Assembly: GCA_947174235.1 (NCBI GenBank)
Contig: CAMWID010000001.1
Coordinates: 1-64,000 of the forward strand
Length of the DNA: 64,000 bases
Source of the DNA: an uncultured Porphyromonadaceae bacterium
GTDB taxonomy: Bacteria > Bacteroidota > Bacteroidia > Bacteroidales > Muribaculaceae
Direction of reading: 5' to 3'
Shown here in pieces: positions 61,957 through 64,000 of the stretch. Position 1 is the stretch's first letter; each line of letters begins with the position of its first letter. The translations under genes and the position numbers were made by a program. The notes beneath the pieces were generated by a model. That model was not told the DNA's origin. It saw nothing but the letters and a program-made list of their open reading frames with translations, and did not search any database.

Positions 61957-64000
61957 ATGCTTACCCGTTTTCTTTATTTCATTTTGATTTCTTTCTCCCC
62001 TCTTTTGGCAAAAGGGGATACAATTCTCTCCGGCTCTGTGACAAATGATATCGGGGAACCGCTCCGGACGGTGATGGTGAAGGCAATCACAGAAGACGGG
62101 AAATCATGGCACACTAAAACCGGCAAAGACGGGAACTTCTATCTGTCGATTCCTGAAGAGTCGACACCGGCTATTATAAGTTTCAACAAATTAGGATATG
62201 AGCCGGAAAGTATCAACCTCAATGATGTTTCCGGTCCGGTTCTTATAAAACTTCACCGCACCTCCACAGTCCTGAAGGAGGTGACGGTGAAAGCTCCATC
62301 CGTCAGACTCAGGGGAGACACTGTTGTATATAATCTTGCCGATTTCGCGGGGAAAGGTGATGTCTCGCTACAGGACGCCTTGAAGAAAGTGCCCGGGGTC
62401 GAGGTCGGAAACGACGGCGGGATAAAATATAACGGCAAGAACATCTCCAACTTCTATATTAACGGCATTGATCTTTTGGGAGGGAAATACAACATCGCCA
62501 CGACAAGCATCCCTCACTCATATGTGAGCGCGGTTGAGATTCTAAATAACCATCAGAATAAAAAAATTGACCGAAGTGTCTTCTCCGACAATGTCGCCAT
62601 GAACATCCGGCTGAAGTCTAAAGCCATGTTCAAGCCTATGGGTAAATATGATGTCAAAGCAGCCACGGGCGACAGACTGATGGGGGAAGCGACAGGAGCG
62701 GGAATGATGTTCGCTGAAAAATTCCAGACTATTCTGACATTAAAAGGGGGAAATATAAATGAATTCGCAGCTTACGACAATGTGGTTCATTACTCATATG
62801 AAAACGTGAACTCAGCAAATAATTATGCGGAAAACATTCTTGGAAACCTGTCAGCCTCCACCCCGCCATTGGGAAGAAACCGCTGGATAAGACCAATTGA
62901 CACCTCAGCCACATTCAATCTGATCAACAAAATCTCCGGAGACGCCACAATACGGACAGACATCGCATATGAGTTTACCCATACCGACTACGATTATTCC
63001 GAATCGGCATCATATTTCGGAGGAGACCACGATGTGGAGATCAATACATCACGCGCACCGTCGGCAAATACCCACAAACCCTCTTTCTCTATTGAGTACA
63101 GACTTGACAGCGACCGGCGCTACATACGCAACAATCTGAAAGGGGAAGCCTCTTTCTCAGCCTACGGATTGCCCGTAAACAGCGGAAACAACCTCATATC
63201 CCAGGCTCAGGACATGAAGTCGTTCAATATTTCTGAAGATCTCGGAATCAGTTGGAAAAAAGGAAAAATAAAATGGAATGCCGCATCGTTCGTACAGTTC
63301 CGGGCAAATCCGGAAGGAAGAATCGTCGTGGCGGGAGGTGAAAACCCCGAAGCTAAAATGACACAGACAGCCCGCACTTATTCACTGCGGCTTTCCCAAG
63401 ACGTTTCCGGGGCAATGGAATACAGGAGGTCGCGGATATACTTCCCGGCAAACATATCTTTCAGCCATGACCGTATCTACACCGTATTGTCTGATCGCGG
63501 ATATGGTGATGAAAATATCAACGCGAGAAATAATCTGACAGGCAATGAACTCAGGCTTTCGTTGTCTCCAAGCTACGAATATTCCTCACGTTACAACCGT
63601 CTGGTATTACGCGCCGGAATACCATTCAGCATAAACATTCATGACAGGAAGAACATCGGAACAATTTATTCCTCCGACAATAATACTTATCTTAACCTAT
63701 CCCCTTCCGTCTACATGAACTACGACGCCTCTTCCAAATCCACATTCGGCGCCTCCGCAGCATATAAGGATTCTCACGGCGACATTCTCGATTTGCTGAC
63801 ATCTCCGGTCATGACCGATTATATGTCGATGCAACTTAAATCAGGGATAATCTCCCACAACAGGCAATTTAATTCATCTTTGCGATACAGCTTCAAATCA
63901 CCTCTGTCAATGTGGAACTTCCGCATCACAGCAGACTACACAAAAGGATGGAACAATCTTATGCCGGGGCAATATGTGACATCAGGGCTGATAGCCGTAA
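61957..64000 (+). CDS. TonB-dependent receptor-like outer-membrane protein, 3' end outside window
   Basis: The frame is open from ATG 61957 to the window end (681 codons), so it is missing from the ORF track only because no stop is seen. A signal peptide (cleavage near residue 19) is followed by a carboxypeptidase-regulatory-like beta-sandwich (SGSVTNDIGEPLRTVMVKAI, about residues 25-100) and a plug-like region (DTVVYNLADFAGKGDVSLQDALKKVPGVEV). A long barrel-type alternating-strand region with many aromatic residues follows. It lacks the SusC signature. It lies 7 bases after the GLPGLI gene and probably is the effector of the operon. Confidence 0.85.
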   Translation, partial: MLTRFLYFILISFSPLLAKGDTILSGSVTNDIGEPLRTVMVKAITEDGKSWHTKTGKDGNFYLSIPEESTPAIISFNKLGYEPESINLNDVSGPVLIKLHRTSTVLKEVTVKAPSVRLRGDTVVYNLADFAGKGDVSLQDALKKVPGVEVGNDGGIKYNGKNISNFYINGIDLLGGKYNIATTSIPHSYVSAVEILNNHQNKKIDRSVFSDNVAMNIRLKSKAMFKPMGKYDVKAATGDRLMGEATGAGMMFAEKFQTILTLKGGNINEFAAYDNVVHYSYENVNSANNYAENILGNLSASTPPLGRNRWIRPIDTSATFNLINKISGDATIRTDIAYEFTHTDYDYSESASYFGGDHDVEINTSRAPSANTHKPSFSIEYRLDSDRRYIRNNLKGEASFSAYGLPVNSGNNLISQAQDMKSFNISEDLGISWKKGKIKWNAASFVQFRANPEGRIVVAGGENPEAKMTQTARTYSLRLSQDVSGAMEYRRSRIYFPANISFSHDRIYTVLSDRGYGDENINARNNLTGNELRLSLSPSYEYSSRYNRLVLRAGIPFSINIHDRKNIGTIYSSDNNTYLNLSPSVYMNYDASSKSTFGASAAYKDSHGDILDLLTSPVMTDYMSMQLKSGIISHNRQFNSSLRYSFKSPLSMWNFRITADYTKGWNNLMPGQYVTSGLIAV

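Overview
The window looks like chromosomal DNA of a Bacteroidales bacterium, probably Muribaculaceae or a close relative. The evidence is that Bacteroidota-type promoters (TTG, about 19-20 bp, then TAnnTTTG) lie in front of many genes, Shine-Dalgarno sequences are largely absent, and the content is typical: Na+-translocating Nqr complex, an ExbB-ExbD-ExbD-TonB cluster, NifJ, DUF4492-CydAB, paired short chromate transporters, DUF4494, a 29-codon COX24-like ribosomal protein gene and a GLPGLI protein. The genus is inference. Most of the window is housekeeping. The accessory or unusual signals sit in intergenic DNA and at the right end.

Layout. 1-2.7 kb: 3' end of tRNA-Glu, a small membrane protein, and a leftward AmgK/RapZ-like plus MurU-like pair (peptidoglycan amino-sugar recycling). 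2.8-11.2 kb: pgk, then the TonB energising operon, a small membrane protein with a PstS-like lipoprotein, and a secreted TPR protein. 11.4-17.4 kb: nqrABCDEF. 17.5-20.6 kb: glyA, bioD, an RNase D-like exonuclease, a small membrane protein. 20.7-26.1 kb: a 56-bp perfect palindrome, a candidate leftward small RNA, lpxH, a DUF59 protein, two tandem outer-membrane barrels, priA. 26.3-31.5 kb: an MscS-type channel and bioA-bioF-bioG/bioC. 31.5-37.5 kb: nhaD, aquaporin, nifJ. 37.8-44.8 kb (all leftward): dbpA-like helicase, recG, ispD, and a tetR-fabH-like-fabG cluster. 45-48.6 kb: initiator tRNA, RluA-type synthase, a 64-bp perfect palindrome, sugar MFS transporter, YggS, DUF4494. 48.8-55.4 kb: DUF4492-cydA-cydB, a 421-bp MITE-like element, two chromate transporter halves, folC, and two tandem small-RNA-like repeats. 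55.5-59.2 kb: rng, COX24-like ribosomal protein, HU, YjjG-like phosphatase, IMPACT protein. 59.3-64 kb: blaI - M56 peptidase (blaR1-like, no penicillin-binding domain) - GLPGLI protein - TonB-dependent receptor-like protein cut by the window end.

How the parts work together. Nqr, cytochrome bd, NifJ and NhaD describe an anaerobe or nanaerobe with sodium-coupled energetics. ExbBD-TonB powers outer-membrane import. Biotin synthesis is split: bioD is about 8 kb from bioA-F-G/C, and bioB is not in the window. The most system-like candidate is the right-end operon. It is preceded by two ACTA-N6-TAGT dyads (the geometry of BlaI/MecI operators) that bracket a clean promoter, with centres 61 bp apart. 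A membrane metallopeptidase without a beta-lactam sensor then controls a GLPGLI protein and an outer-membrane barrel. The other strong signals are a tidy MITE inserted in the cydB stop codon without changing it, twin small-RNA-like repeats after folC, and an orphan small transcript with its own promoter and terminator near 20.8 kb.
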